64,000 nucleotides of DNA from Legionella antarctica (GTDB lineage Bacteria; Pseudomonadota; Gammaproteobacteria; Legionellales; Legionellaceae), in contig NZ_AP022839.1 in the NCBI RefSeq assembly GCF_011764505.1, positions 124,001 through 188,000 of the forward strand, in the 5' to 3' direction. Within the stretch, counting starts at the first letter, position 1; each line of letters starts with the position of its first letter. A program made the position numbers and the translations under genes. Shown here in pieces: positions 9,821 through 18,255 of this stretch. The notes under the pieces were generated by a model that did not search any database, was not told the origin of the DNA, and saw nothing but the letters and a program-made list of their open reading frames with translations.

Positions 9821-10930
9821 TTAAAAGGTAAGTACTGTGCGAATCGATTCGCCACGATGCATTAGCTCAAAGGCATCATTTATTCTTTCTATTGGCATTA
9901 CATGGGTAATTAGGTCGTTGATATTAATACGTTCTTCCATATACCAATCTACAATTTTAGGTACATCACTTCGTCCTCGTGCACCACCAAATGCCGACCC
10001 TTGCCAAACACGCCCGGTAACTAATTGAAAGGGGCGGGTTGCGATTTCATGGCCGGCCGGGGCAACCCCAACGATGGTCGATACACCCCATCCTTTATGA
10101 CACGCTTCTAAAGCTTGGCGCATAAGTTGCACATTTCCAACACATTCAAAAGTGTAATCTGCTCCACCTTGAGTAAGTTCAATCAAATGAGCAACTAAAT
10201 CACCATGTATCTCTTCAGGATTAACAAAATCGGTCATACCCATTTTGATGGCGAGCTCTTCACGAGCGGGATTAATGTCAACGCCAATAATCTGGGCTGC
10301 ATTAACCATGCGTGCACCTTGAATCACATTGAGTCCAACTCCCCCTAAGCCAAAAACAATCACTCGACTGCCAGTTTCGACTTTAGCTGTAAAAAGAACA
10401 GCGCCAATTCCTGTGGTTACCCCGCAACCGATATAACATACTTTATCAAAGGGGGCATCACTACGGATTTTTGCCAAAGCAATTTCTGGTAATACAGTAT
10501 AATTGGCAAAAGTTGATGTACCCATATAGTGATGAATGTTATGTCCATTGAAGTGGAACCGGGAGGTTCCATCAGGCATTAAGCCTCGACCTTGGGTAGA
10601 GCGTATTGCCTGACACAGATTGGTTTTGCGCGACAAACAGTATTCACAATGATAACATTCAGGAGTATATAATGGGATGACGTGGTCCCCAAATTTTAAA
10701 CTGTGGACACCTTTTCCTACTTCAACCACTATCCCTGCCCCTTCATGACCAAGAATTGCTGGAAAAAGCCCCTCAGGGTCTTTTCCAGAAAGAGTATAGG
10801 CGTCTGTGTGACAGACACCGGTCGCCTTGATTTCGACCAAGACTTCGCCCTCACGAGGTCCATCCAAATCGACAGCTTCTATAACCAGTGGTTTGCCCAC
10901 TTCAAAAGCCACCGCTGCTTTTACTTGCAT
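9821..10930 (-). CDS. adhC: S-(hydroxymethyl)glutathione dehydrogenase, class III alcohol dehydrogenase
   Basis: The product oxidises S-hydroxymethylglutathione to S-formylglutathione with NAD, and can also reduce S-nitrosoglutathione. Catalytic zinc ligands lie in GVCHTDAY and GHEGAG, and the structural-zinc cysteines in CYHCEYC...NLC. The Rossmann GLGGVGL segment is present. The frame opens at ATG 10936, but AAGGGA stands only 2 nt before that codon and about 8 nt before ATG 10930 (MQVKAAVAFEVGKPL), which is preferred. It is first in the operon with fghA. No regulator gene is adjacent. Confidence 0.95.
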   Translation of the reverse strand: MQVKAAVAFEVGKPLVIEAVDLDGPREGEVLVEIKATGVCHTDAYTLSGKDPEGLFPAILGHEGAGIVVEVGKGVHSLKFGDHVIPLYTPECYHCEYCLSRKTNLCQAIRSTQGRGLMPDGTSRFHFNGHNIHHYMGTSTFANYTVLPEIALAKIRSDAPFDKVCYIGCGVTTGIGAVLFTAKVETGSRVIVFGLGGVGLNVIQGARMVNAAQIIGVDINPAREELAIKMGMTDFVNPEEIHGDLVAHLIELTQGGADYTFECVGNVQLMRQALEACHKGWGVSTIVGVAPAGHEIATRPFQLVTGRVWQGSAFGGARGRSDVPKIVDWYMEERININDLITHVMPIERINDAFELMHRGESIRTVLTF

Positions 10931-10969
10931 AAACATATCCCTTGTCTGATGCGGTTTTAATAGTTCATA

Positions 10970-11467
10970 TCATAATCTGGCAGTAGTTAAACCACAACAA
11001 GATTCCATTGTTGAATTAATGCTATCAACAACTGTAGCTGCTGCGCGGGTAACGACATGAAGCGGATTAAACACCAGTGCCATTACAGCGGAAAATAAAG
11101 CAATGACTCCCATACCTACAGAGACCACAGTTTCAGCTGCAGCAAGTTTGAATGCATTACAGGTTGCACGCCTTAAATCAGAGTTTGGTGCTACTAAGGC
11201 AAGGACCAAGGCACAAGGAGCTAATACAACAGAAATCGCTAAATTAAGAATGGTTTTAATTAAAAAACCCAACGTATTAAAAGCAAGCCAGAGTGGCTTT
11301 TCAATCGGGCGAATAGCTAAAGTAGCCATATCGCTTATGGATTTTATCGGGTGAAAATAACTTTCTTGCGGAACGGGAACCGCATCAGCGAAGCGTGTTC
11401 GCAAGGGATGATATCCATTCCATGTGCTATTTATATTTGAAAAAAAACCAGGCATTTGTCGCTCCAC
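10970..11467 (-). CDS. small integral membrane protein, unknown
   Basis: This protein of up to 165 residues has no recognised family. It has a polar N-terminus, then two hydrophobic stretches: about residues 60-92 (Leu/Ile/Val/Ala-rich) and 108-135 (GMGVIALFSAVMALVF). The tail includes a CC pair (ESCCGL). It lies just upstream of adhC on the same strand, but the gap and different character suggest a separate unit. A start at the internal ATG MPGFF would shorten it by four residues. It may be a Legionella-specific membrane protein; no function is proposed. Confidence 0.65.
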   Translation of the reverse strand: MERQMPGFFSNINSTWNGYHPLRTRFADAVPVPQESYFHPIKSISDMATLAIRPIEKPLWLAFNTLGFLIKTILNLAISVVLAPCALVLALVAPNSDLRRATCNAFKLAAAETVVSVGMGVIALFSAVMALVFNPLHVVTRAAATVVDSINSTMESCCGLTTARL

Positions 11468-11640
11468 TATTTAAATTTTGGGCATAGTAAGAAAAAGGCA
11501 ACGGTTTGTAAATAATATTATTTATTATTAATGGGCATAGTGATAAATTCGGACAAGATGTTAACTGATATGTCGTTACTCTGGTAGTGCAGAGTCTGCA
11601 TGAGCATTTACCTGGATATCACCGATTCATTCAACAAGGA

Positions 11641-11856
11641 TCAATTTTGAGCGCGCAGCTCCCTGATAAAGTTAGTTGCTAACCGTAATCCTTCAGATAA
11701 TTTGGTATGAATTTCCGGTCGCATATTCTGGTCCTGGGCTTCGAGTTCATTGTGGAAATCAAGAGCCAGCTCCTCAAGCAGACGAATTTTTTCTTCCTTA
11801 CCAATGTTTCTATGATAAATTTCTAATGCTTCAGCATCCTTGTTCATATTCAACAC
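11641..11856 (-). CDS. small helical protein, unknown
   Basis: A 71-residue soluble, charged and mostly helical protein with no recognised domain. AGGGT stands 8-12 nt before the ATG at 11856, and codon use matches the neighbours. It is isolated between an upstream hairpin (11924-11971) and a gene-free stretch of about 170 bp. A four-residue shorter start (MNKDAEAL) is possible. Confidence 0.55.
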   Translation of the reverse strand: MLNMNKDAEALEIYHRNIGKEEKIRLLEELALDFHNELEAQDQNMRPEIHTKLSEGLRLATNFIRELRAQN

Positions 11857-11923
11857 CCTGGATTTATGTTATTAGTTAAATTATATATCAAATTGGTGTT
11901 TTGTGCTTTTGATTAATATTTAA

Positions 11924-11971
11924 CGTATCTGTAGCAAATAACTCGAGAGGGTTACTCCAGTTACAGATACG
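11924..11971. repeat. inverted repeat (hairpin) between two orphan genes
   Basis: CGTATCTGTA and TACAGATACG are perfect 10-bp arms separated by 28 bp that can pair further (AATAAC / GTTACT). It lies between the stop of the 11990-12649 gene and the start of the 11641-11856 gene, both on the minus strand. There is no T-run, so it may be an intrinsic hairpin or a binding site rather than a standard terminator. Confidence 0.5.
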
Positions 11972-11989
11972 CAAAGGAGCACTAATTCT

Positions 11990-12649
11990 TCAATTGCAAT
12001 CCTTTGATGTAACTGTAAAATCGTATACATGGGCTCTTTTTTGGTCAATTATATGATAAGAAATAGCTATCTCTTTTAAGACATACTCTTTTAACGCAAC
12101 ATTATTGCACACAAGATGAATCAATCTGGGTTTAATGAGAAAAGAAAAAACATTGATGCTGATTGAGGATTTATCTTTATTTATCAGGCGATAAACATAA
12201 GTGACTCGGTTGTTATCAAAAGAAATTGCTTCTATTTCAGTCTTATCGTCTACCTTAACAGGCAGGCTTTTATTAATCAGATTAACTTCCTGGGTGATCT
12301 TGTATGTTACATCATTACGATGCATTAACTGTTTGATTATATGAAAAACACCTGCCAGAAGAAATAAAGTTCCTAAAATCACAGCAAGCTTGGCCAGAAT
12401 AGGCCAGAGTCTGTTTTTACTGTATTGATTACTGCTATTCCAAATTGCAATAAAGATAAAGGGAAAGTAGAGGAAAGGGAAGATTAAATACAGATACAAA
12501 AACCATTTTATATGGGGAATTAAGGAAATCTTTAAATAATATTTATCAAAGAGCACTCCTGCCATCCCATAAATTAAGGCTGGAAGAACCCCAAACAACC
12601 AATAGGTAAAAACCAATGGAATAGTACCTTTCAGTAACTTTAATCTCAT
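11990..12649 (-). CDS. three-helix membrane protein with soluble C-terminal domain
   Basis: No family is recognised for this 219-residue protein. Three membrane helices occur at about residues 9-31, 46-71 and 84-106. A soluble domain of about 110 residues follows, with alternating beta-like sequence (TYVYRLINKDKSSISINVF). This organisation, a membrane anchor plus an extracytoplasmic or cytoplasmic domain, gives no clear function. It is downstream of the SET-domain gene on the same strand with a 72-bp gap. Confidence 0.65.
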   Translation of the reverse strand: MRLKLLKGTIPLVFTYWLFGVLPALIYGMAGVLFDKYYLKISLIPHIKWFLYLYLIFPFLYFPFIFIAIWNSSNQYSKNRLWPILAKLAVILGTLFLLAGVFHIIKQLMHRNDVTYKITQEVNLINKSLPVKVDDKTEIEAISFDNNRVTYVYRLINKDKSSISINVFSFLIKPRLIHLVCNNVALKEYVLKEIAISYHIIDQKRAHVYDFTVTSKDCN

Positions 12650-12721
12650 GCAGCCATCCCTTTATCCAGTTAATAAAGAGTAACATACCCTCAAAAATGA
12701 TCCTAAATGAAATAGTGGTTT

Positions 12722-13867
12722 TCAGCGCAATAAAATTGATGTTAAACCTAAGGCGCTTACAAACAGAGAGAATATAAAAAGCATTCGTAGCAATACATAA
12801 AGTCGCGCTTTTTTTACTCCATAGATAGCCATGATTTTTAAATTATTTAATGTATTCTGTGAATTACTCCAGGCCAACTTTCGATCAGTCCTGATAAGTC
12901 GGCCATTGGTTTTAAACAGAAATAATTCCTCGTCTTGAAAAAAATTGTTGCCATAATCCACGAGTAGCTGCTCCCCCTTAAAAATTTTTTTAGTTGCTGA
13001 GTACACGATCATTTCCAGCCCGTTTAAATAATGACTGCTCGAATTTATATTTGCTTCAATAAAAGTTGATTGAGCAGAAGTGTTGTGTTTTGGCGCATGA
13101 TTAATAAATCGAGTTATATTGCCATATTGGCTCGCATCGATCTTCATCATGAAACAATCTTGCGCCTGTATAAATGAGAACCTGGTTTCGGGTAAAGAAT
13201 GGGTTTTTATACCAGTATAAAATGAAATAATCTCCCCTTTCTCAATAGTCCCTTTACTAAACACGCCAAAGCCAATTTCAGGATTAATATAACGTAGTTC
13301 ATAGCGACTGAAATCGTGGGGTGTTTTTAATAGGGTAATAAGTTTTTTATCAGTCGTATATAACGCATCACCATCGATCGATAATGGCAAATCTTTAATC
13401 GTAAACTGGCTGTCAACAATGATGGCCTCAGAAAATACAAATTTAAATTGAGACAGATGACTGATGAGTGCTTCTAATTGGTGAATAGAAATTGTTTCTT
13501 GAGCGAATTGGCGTCTGTTAATTGAAAAAGGGATGTCTTTAGCTGATGGCGATATTTGAAAAAGAGGGGATGGGTTTATTCTGAAAATACAATCATGTGG
13601 TTTTTCTGCTTTGATCAGCCTTGAGTAAACAAATATTCCTGAGTAGAGAAGTTCCTCAATGGTACTGTACTCATAGTGAAACATTTGATTTTTGATGGGG
13701 GTATAGGGTTCATGGATCAGAGGATGAATAAAATCTGCATCATTAATTAGTTGCTCAAGAGCAATTTCTCTGTTGTTGGTGAACCGACAAAGACCCGTAT
13801 CGATATTGATAGTAACCTTGCGATTTTGAGAGCATGGGTTTTTATTTGAAAGAGTGATATTAACCAA
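12722..13867 (-). CDS. SET-domain protein with C-terminal membrane anchor, candidate effector
   Basis: Residues about 188-315 form a SET domain. FGVFSKGTIEKGEIISFYTG matches the N-SET core, NITRFINHA matches the SAM-binding RFINHSC motif, and GEQLLVDYG matches the GExLxxDY catalytic tyrosine motif. SET enzymes transfer methyl groups to lysine, and Legionella uses a translocated SET protein (RomA/LegAS4) on host histones. This one has an unrelated N-terminal half and a hydrophobic segment at the C-terminus (about 355-378), suggesting membrane attachment. The start appears to be TTG at 13867, with GAGGAGAGG a few nt upstream. The catalytic fold is well supported; the target and translocation are inferred. 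Confidence 0.75.
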   Translation of the reverse strand: MVNITLSNKNPCSQNRKVTINIDTGLCRFTNNREIALEQLINDADFIHPLIHEPYTPIKNQMFHYEYSTIEELLYSGIFVYSRLIKAEKPHDCIFRINPSPLFQISPSAKDIPFSINRRQFAQETISIHQLEALISHLSQFKFVFSEAIIVDSQFTIKDLPLSIDGDALYTTDKKLITLLKTPHDFSRYELRYINPEIGFGVFSKGTIEKGEIISFYTGIKTHSLPETRFSFIQAQDCFMMKIDASQYGNITRFINHAPKHNTSAQSTFIEANINSSSHYLNGLEMIVYSATKKIFKGEQLLVDYGNNFFQDEELFLFKTNGRLIRTDRKLAWSNSQNTLNNLKIMAIYGVKKARLYVLLRMLFIFSLFVSALGLTSILLR

Positions 13868-13976
13868 TTTTCCTCTCCTCTTTTATGGTCGTTTCGCAAA
13901 AAGTCATAGCGATTTTCTTATGTGTCGCGCTGCTTTTTTATTTAAGTAAACTTTGTTTCTTAAGCTTGAATGAACA

Positions 13977-14321
13977 TCACTCAAGCCCGATTTCTGCAGC
14001 AAAAACCAAACCAAGTTTGGCTAACAACCGTTGTGAGTCAAGTAGGCTATGAGACGGGTTATGGTAGTAAGAATCTAAATTAAGAAATTTACCACAAACC
14101 CATTTATTTTCGCGCAGGATGTGTAAGGATTGATCGTCCATAACGGTTTCTATCAAACTAAATTGGTCTGTATGAGCAAGCTGGTTGGCTTTATCTTTTA
14201 ACAGGCCTAGCATACAATTTAAAGCTATTAATTTATCTTTAAAGGCTACAGGACTGGATATTCCTGCCCTACTGAAAATGCTCAAGAGAACCATCATAAG
14301 CCATCCATACTTAAATGACAT
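13977..14321 (-). CDS. small secreted protein, unknown
   Basis: A 114-residue protein with a signal-peptide-like N-terminus (WLMMVLLSIFSRAGIS, cleavage around residue 22) and a helical remainder with two cysteines. No family is recognised. The ATG at 14321 has a GGAGG-type sequence a few nt upstream. It follows the 14383-15144 secreted-protein gene on the same strand after 61 bp and may be co-transcribed with it. Confidence 0.6.
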   Translation of the reverse strand: MSFKYGWLMMVLLSIFSRAGISSPVAFKDKLIALNCMLGLLKDKANQLAHTDQFSLIETVMDDQSLHILRENKWVCGKFLNLDSYYHNPSHSLLDSQRLLAKLGLVFAAEIGLE

Positions 14322-14382
14322 GCTACAACCTCCATCTAATCAATTCGTTTATCCTTAAGAGTAATTAAACCCATGCTATTTT

Positions 14383-15144
14383 TTAAGCTTTATCCTCTTC
14401 ATGCTCAAGTAAATCATGGCTTGCTTTTTGATAGGTGTTCTCCAAATTATCCTGAACTATAATGGCTAGATTATTAACAGTTTGGATGGATTCAGCTTTT
14501 TTTAGAATACCTGTTTTAAATATCCAGCCCTTTGGAAGTTTAAGAGTTGTTCCCAGTTTTGTGAGCGATTGTTCTGTTTGGAGCGATTTTTGAGTGCTGT
14601 AGGATTGCATGACAAACACCTCTCCATGGGTATCAATCAGTTCATAAACAGGTTTTCCACTGTCATAAAACCAATTGGTGTGACGTGTTACTGCATGTTG
14701 ATAATAGGGAAAACTGGATTTCAATAAATCTGCCCACCTGATATTAAGTTCTCCTGCTTCTCGCATACTAAGCCCCTGGATTGTTTTCATCACAGGATTA
14801 ATCCGATTTGAATGATTAAATCCATCTACAACCCAAAAGCGTGGGCCATTTAAATGCACGAAAGAAAAATCCGTCTCTTGTTTGACTTGAGCAACAGTTA
14901 GCTTATCCCATAGGTTTGCTGGGCAGTTATTTAATCCCAGGGTATTGTAAATGACGTAATGAGTAATTTTTTTGGATAAAATAATTTCACAATATCGCTT
15001 TCCCCGCATGTGACTTGGCCCTGCATGGGCGATGACTGAAAAGAACGAGAAGAGAAAGAAAGGAATTAATATTTGTTTTCTGGATAACCTGGGGAAAACA
15101 ATGAACTGCAGCGGTTTGGATAAAATTGTGGAATCTTTTCGCAT
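14383..15144 (-). CDS. secreted or periplasmic protein, unknown
   Basis: A 253-residue protein. A basic N-terminus is followed by a hydrophobic stretch (IPFFLFSFFSVIAHA, cleavage near residue 42), which indicates Sec export. The mature part contains aromatic-rich segments (RFWVVDGFNHSN, TNWFYDSGKPVYELIDTHGEVFVMQSY) suggesting a compact beta-rich domain. GGAG lies 6-9 nt before the ATG. No catalytic motif is evident and no family name is given. It is divergent from the 15419 gene across 274 bp that hold only promoter-like A+T-rich sequence. Confidence 0.65.
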   Translation of the reverse strand: MRKDSTILSKPLQFIVFPRLSRKQILIPFFLFSFFSVIAHAGPSHMRGKRYCEIILSKKITHYVIYNTLGLNNCPANLWDKLTVAQVKQETDFSFVHLNGPRFWVVDGFNHSNRINPVMKTIQGLSMREAGELNIRWADLLKSSFPYYQHAVTRHTNWFYDSGKPVYELIDTHGEVFVMQSYSTQKSLQTEQSLTKLGTTLKLPKGWIFKTGILKKAESIQTVNNLAIIVQDNLENTYQKASHDLLEHEEDKA

Positions 15145-15418
15145 TGTTACTCCATGTAAGCAAGATGCATAAGAACTTTATAAGCATTAACCTTAAGGGT
15201 GATTGTCATAAAATGCAACAGAAGATATCCTGTCCTTTTACAGACGTCTGGTGTCCTTTCTGGCTGGCCCTCGAGAGGATAAGATATTTAGTTATTAATA
15301 AACCTTAATTAAATCAGTAGGCAATGTGAACAGTTTTGGTGATCAGTTTTTCTTTTAATTGGTTTTTTTGTATAGTCTTTATTAAAGCACCGAATCATTA
15401 TGAGGGGTTACAGCAGCT

Positions 15419-15856
15419 ATGATGCCACTAATATCTGTAAAAAAATTTTCCTGTTCATTGGAAATAAATGGAAAATATATTGGAAAAATAGAAATTGACA
15501 ATAGAATATCTACATTTGGTGAAATGACTCAAATCGCAAAGGGCAAGTATCAAATAGTACCTGTAAGTGAAAAATATCGGAGTGAGCTGTTCTTCTTAAA
15601 CAAAGAGGAAAAGGATAAAATTGGTGCCGATAAAGCCACAGCCATCGTTGATGGGACAACTTACGAAGGTCCAGTGATCATTATTGATGGTAAGAATATC
15701 ACTATCAGTGAGACTAGAATAGTACCCGATTTATCAGAGGAGGATACAGTCTTAAGTTATGTAGCTACATTAAAAAGGTTAAATCAATCAAGACAAGCAA
15801 CATCAGAAACAGAAAGCAGATCAGCGGGGCCACAAGAAGGGTTCTGTCGAAAATAG
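15419..15856 (+). pseudogene. orphan gene whose 3' end is replaced by an IS6-type end
   Basis: About 140 residues are native. The sequence has beta-strand character (SLEINGKYIGKIEIDNRI, TAIVDGTTYEGPVIIIDGK) and a polar tail. The last six codons and the stop come from the inverted repeat of the element starting at 15840. No family is recognised. GAGGGG lies about 13 nt before the ATG at 15419. Sequence after the element does not offer a matching target duplication, so the original 3' end was probably lost or moved by IS-mediated rearrangement. Confidence 0.55.
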
Positions 15857-16636
15857 CGGAGCTAAGTTATAATGCCCTTAAAGAAGGCAGAATATGATCA
15901 GTTTTAAAGGACGTCATTTCCCACGAGATTTAATATTAATGGCAGTCCGATGGAAAGTTGCGCACCCATTAAGTTATCGTGCGATTGAAGAATTAATGGA
16001 AGAGCGGGGAGCGGATTTAGATCATTCAACGGTTCAAAAATGGGTTGTTCACTATGCGCCTCTACTGGAGCTTGAATTTAGAAAAAGGAAGAAAGCTGTT
16101 GGTCGCAGCTGGAAAATGGATGAGACCTATATCAAAGTAAATGGCAAATGGGTTTATCTTTACCGGGCGGTAGATAAAGAGGGAAAGACCATTGATTTCA
16201 TGCTTTCTGAAAGGCGGGATCGCCCTGCTGTATTGAAGTTTTTCAAAAAAGCCATTGGTTCTAGTGGACTTCCAGAAAAGGTTAACATTGATAAATCCGG
16301 ATCAAATACCGCAGCTCTTGAGCGAATTAACACCCTACTATTTATTCATGGATTATGGCATTTATTGATCGAGGTGAGGCGGATAAAATACTTGAATAAT
16401 ATGATTGAACAAGACCACCGTGGTATTAAAAATATCACGAAATACACCCTTGGTTTTAAATCGTTTGAATCAGCAGAGGCTACGATTGCGGGAATTGAAC
16501 TGCACCGGATGCTTAAAAAAGGGCAGATGGAACACTTGGGACAGATCCCTGCTTGGAAGCAATTTTATGAATTAGCCTCTTAACCACACAACAAAATCGA
16601 ACCGTATTAACTACCTTAAAAATTTTCGACAGAACC
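15840..16636 (+). mobile_element. IS6-family insertion sequence (797 bp)
   Basis: Perfect 15-bp terminal inverted repeats GGTTCTGTCGAAAAT (15840-15854) and ATTTTCGACAGAACC (16622-16636) enclose one transposase gene. This size and end sequence are typical of the IS6/IS26 family. The 8 bp on the left (ACAAGAAG) and right (GAAATGGA) do not match, so there is no target duplication; such IS elements can arrive by, or later cause, deletions and co-integrates. It lies about 100 bp left of the first tRNA-end repeat of island 1. Confidence 0.92.
15894..16583 (+). CDS. IS6-family transposase
   Basis: A DDE transposase of 229 residues. An N-terminal helix-turn-helix (LSYRAIEELMEERGADLDHS) is followed by the catalytic D (WKMDETYIKV), D (NIDKSGSN) and E (NNMIEQDHRGIK). 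These are the signature residues of IS6 transposases, and the C-terminal GFKSFESAEATIAGIE is also typical. It is intact, so it may act on the flanking 15-bp repeats. It starts at ATG 15894, 39 bp inside the left repeat. Confidence 0.93.
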   Translation: MISFKGRHFPRDLILMAVRWKVAHPLSYRAIEELMEERGADLDHSTVQKWVVHYAPLLELEFRKRKKAVGRSWKMDETYIKVNGKWVYLYRAVDKEGKTIDFMLSERRDRPAVLKFFKKAIGSSGLPEKVNIDKSGSNTAALERINTLLFIHGLWHLLIEVRRIKYLNNMIEQDHRGIKNITKYTLGFKSFESAEATIAGIELHRMLKKGQMEHLGQIPAWKQFYELAS

Positions 16637-16740
16637 GAAATGGAAGCCTAGCAAAGAGCTAAAAGGAACGTTTAGAGGAACGTTTTTTGAAATTTGAGTT
16701 TGATAATTTCGAGCTAGAACGCCAAAACCCTTCCAGAATA

Positions 16741-16766
16741 TGGCTCCCTGGGACGGGCTCGAACCG
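16741..16766 (-). repeat. attachment-site repeat: partial tRNA-Asn 3' end (left end of island 1)
   Basis: Reads TGGCTCCCTGGGACGGGC then TCGAACCG, which is the reverse complement of the CCA end and T-arm of the tRNA-Asn at 36686-36761, with one change. It ends abruptly at position 26 and no other tRNA arm follows, so it is not a functional tRNA. The same preceding bases (ATA or TA) are found at the tRNA. Confidence 0.85.
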
Positions 16767-16814
16767 CTTTGTAATCTGTTGATATATATAAGATAAAAAC
16801 TAGTGATTATAAAA

Positions 16815-16836
16815 TTAACCCAAGATCTTACCCAAC
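16815..16836. repeat. candidate integrase arm-binding repeats, left end of island 1
   Basis: TTAACCCAAGATCTTACCCAAC holds two (A)CCCAA direct repeats spaced 12 bp. An almost equivalent pair, TTACCCAAAATTTTACCCAAA, lies near the right end at 25363-25383. Tandem short repeats near both ends fit arm-type sites of a tyrosine integrase. Confidence 0.4.
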
Positions 16837-16879
16837 TTTGGATATGATAACTGATATGAATGAATAGGGAAAGATAGGA

Positions 16880-16951
16880 ATGATTAAGAAAAGATATTTA
16901 TTTAATGCCTCGACAAATGGTTCTATAATAAGCAGCTTAACAGGAGGTTAA
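16880..16951 (+). CDS. possible 23-residue leader ORF before the PIN-like gene
   Basis: A 23-codon frame (MIKKRYLFNASTNG...) whose last codons contain the AGGAGG used by the next gene. Its TAA ends 3 nt before the ATG at 16955, an arrangement that would allow translational coupling. Its own AGGA is too close to the ATG to be convincing, so this may be chance. Confidence 0.2.
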   Translation: MIKKRYLFNASTNGSIISSLTGG

Positions 16952-16954
16952 GCT

Positions 16955-17740
16955 ATGAAAACCGTTTTTTTAGACACTTCAACTATAAATGAAATTCATG
17001 ATAATGGTTTTAAGCCTAACGAAAATAACTTTATCTTTTACGTAGGGCCTTATGTTACTTACGAATTATCAAAGGCTAAGAAACGAAGAGAAAGCCTTTT
17101 TAAATTAATCACCACACTTAAACCCTTCTATCTCTGCCAAAGAGCGCATTTATACAAACAAGAAGTAAATCATCTAATATATGGAGAAAGCCTCGCTTAT
17201 ACTGCTGGCCCCTTACTTAAAGAGGCCTATGATAAAAGAATGAGTAATCCGGCCCTTATCGATCAATCTGAGTTTAGAAATTTTATTGAGCAGCGTGAAG
17301 AAGGAATTAGGCTTTTTAGAGACAACAACTACCAAAACCTTCGTAAACACAAACTGCCTAATTTTAATGAATTTAAACAACAGTTTTTCAGTCGAGAAGA
17401 TTTAGTCAAAATAGTTTATGAATGGATTTATCACACCATTAAAAGCACTAAAGAGCGTTGGCATGTTGAAAAAATTCTTCATAATATTAATTCTTTGCCG
17501 GCTCATCGCACACTGATTAATACGCGTCTTTACCTATATTATTTAGCATTAAAAAATGGAGCCATTCCTGCTCGTAACCGCTTTGCTGACAGCTTACAGT
17601 TAATTGAGGCCTCCCACTCCAGCGTATTTGCTAGCAATGATAAAAATCTTCTTAAAATCGTCCCTCATATTAATCCAGATATAGAGCTAATGACCTTTCA
17701 GGATGGGGTCTTAATCCCCGTAAAAACCACTGCATCATAG
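16955..17740 (+). CDS. PIN-like nuclease, island cargo
   Basis: This 261-residue protein begins VFLDTSTINEI, with the first acidic residue of a PIN fold. It ends with NRFADSLQLIEASHSSVFASNDKNLLK, which matches the PIN pattern of a late Asp in a helix followed by a (T/S)NDxxL strand. The middle is a long helical insertion (about residues 60-190), unlike the compact 130-residue VapC toxins. PIN enzymes cut RNA; in a mobile element such a protein could be a toxin or a phage-defence nuclease. No antitoxin gene is visible; only a possible 23-codon leader precedes it. An excellent AGGAGG precedes the ATG. The fold call is moderate and the role is inferred. Confidence 0.6.
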   Translation: MKTVFLDTSTINEIHDNGFKPNENNFIFYVGPYVTYELSKAKKRRESLFKLITTLKPFYLCQRAHLYKQEVNHLIYGESLAYTAGPLLKEAYDKRMSNPALIDQSEFRNFIEQREEGIRLFRDNNYQNLRKHKLPNFNEFKQQFFSREDLVKIVYEWIYHTIKSTKERWHVEKILHNINSLPAHRTLINTRLYLYYLALKNGAIPARNRFADSLQLIEASHSSVFASNDKNLLKIVPHINPDIELMTFQDGVLIPVKTTAS

Positions 17741-17790
17741 CTTTTAAAATGCGATAATGATCCTTTCTCTTTCTTGATAATACTAATATT

Positions 17791-18246
17791 ATGCTCTCAA
17801 AATCATCAAAGCAAACAGCTATACAAGATCATGACAAGCTACCCAATCAATTTAAGCAAGAAATAATTCATAACAGTGTATTAGCTACTAACAACTTCAA
17901 AGCAGAACACTTTGATTTAAAAGAAGCCACAAAAACAAATCAGGAAGGACTGGAAGCACTTAATGCCAAAGATGGTTTGCAGTCAATGTTAGCAGCACAA
18001 ATGCTATCAGTACATAAGCTCCAACAGCGTGCAATGACTTATGCTAATAATTGCAATAATCAGCCCAAAATAGAGCAGTACTATACAAATGCAGCAATAA
18101 AACTTACAAATTGTTTCGTGCAACAAGCTAATATGTTGGCGAAATTACAAGGCATTGGCGGTCAAAAAATAACCGTGGAGCGAGTTGAAGTACACCAAGG
18201 AGGACAAGCTATTGTAGGTAATATTCAAGGGGGGTACGAACAATAA
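17791..18246 (+). CDS. conserved helical protein paired with the HGG protein (island 1 copy)
   Basis: 151 residues, helical, ending in a distinctive VERVEVHQGGQAIVGN motif that is also present in the island 2 homologue at 25778-26254. The two proteins align along their length (KDGLQSMLAAQMLS, YYTNAAIKLTNCFVQQANML). In both islands the gene is followed within about 10 bp by the HGG-protein gene, so they form a conserved pair. I have no firm family name. A role in replication, maturation or packaging of the element would fit a fixed position in two satellites, but this is inference. Confidence 0.7.
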   Translation: MLSKSSKQTAIQDHDKLPNQFKQEIIHNSVLATNNFKAEHFDLKEATKTNQEGLEALNAKDGLQSMLAAQMLSVHKLQQRAMTYANNCNNQPKIEQYYTNAAIKLTNCFVQQANMLAKLQGIGGQKITVERVEVHQGGQAIVGNIQGGYEQ

Positions 18247-18255
18247 GGAAAAAAT

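Noticed and set aside
16741-16766. A second tRNA-Asn gene at the left island end
   Set aside because: Only the 3' 26 bp are present; D-arm, anticodon arm and acceptor 5' strand are absent, so it is an att repeat.
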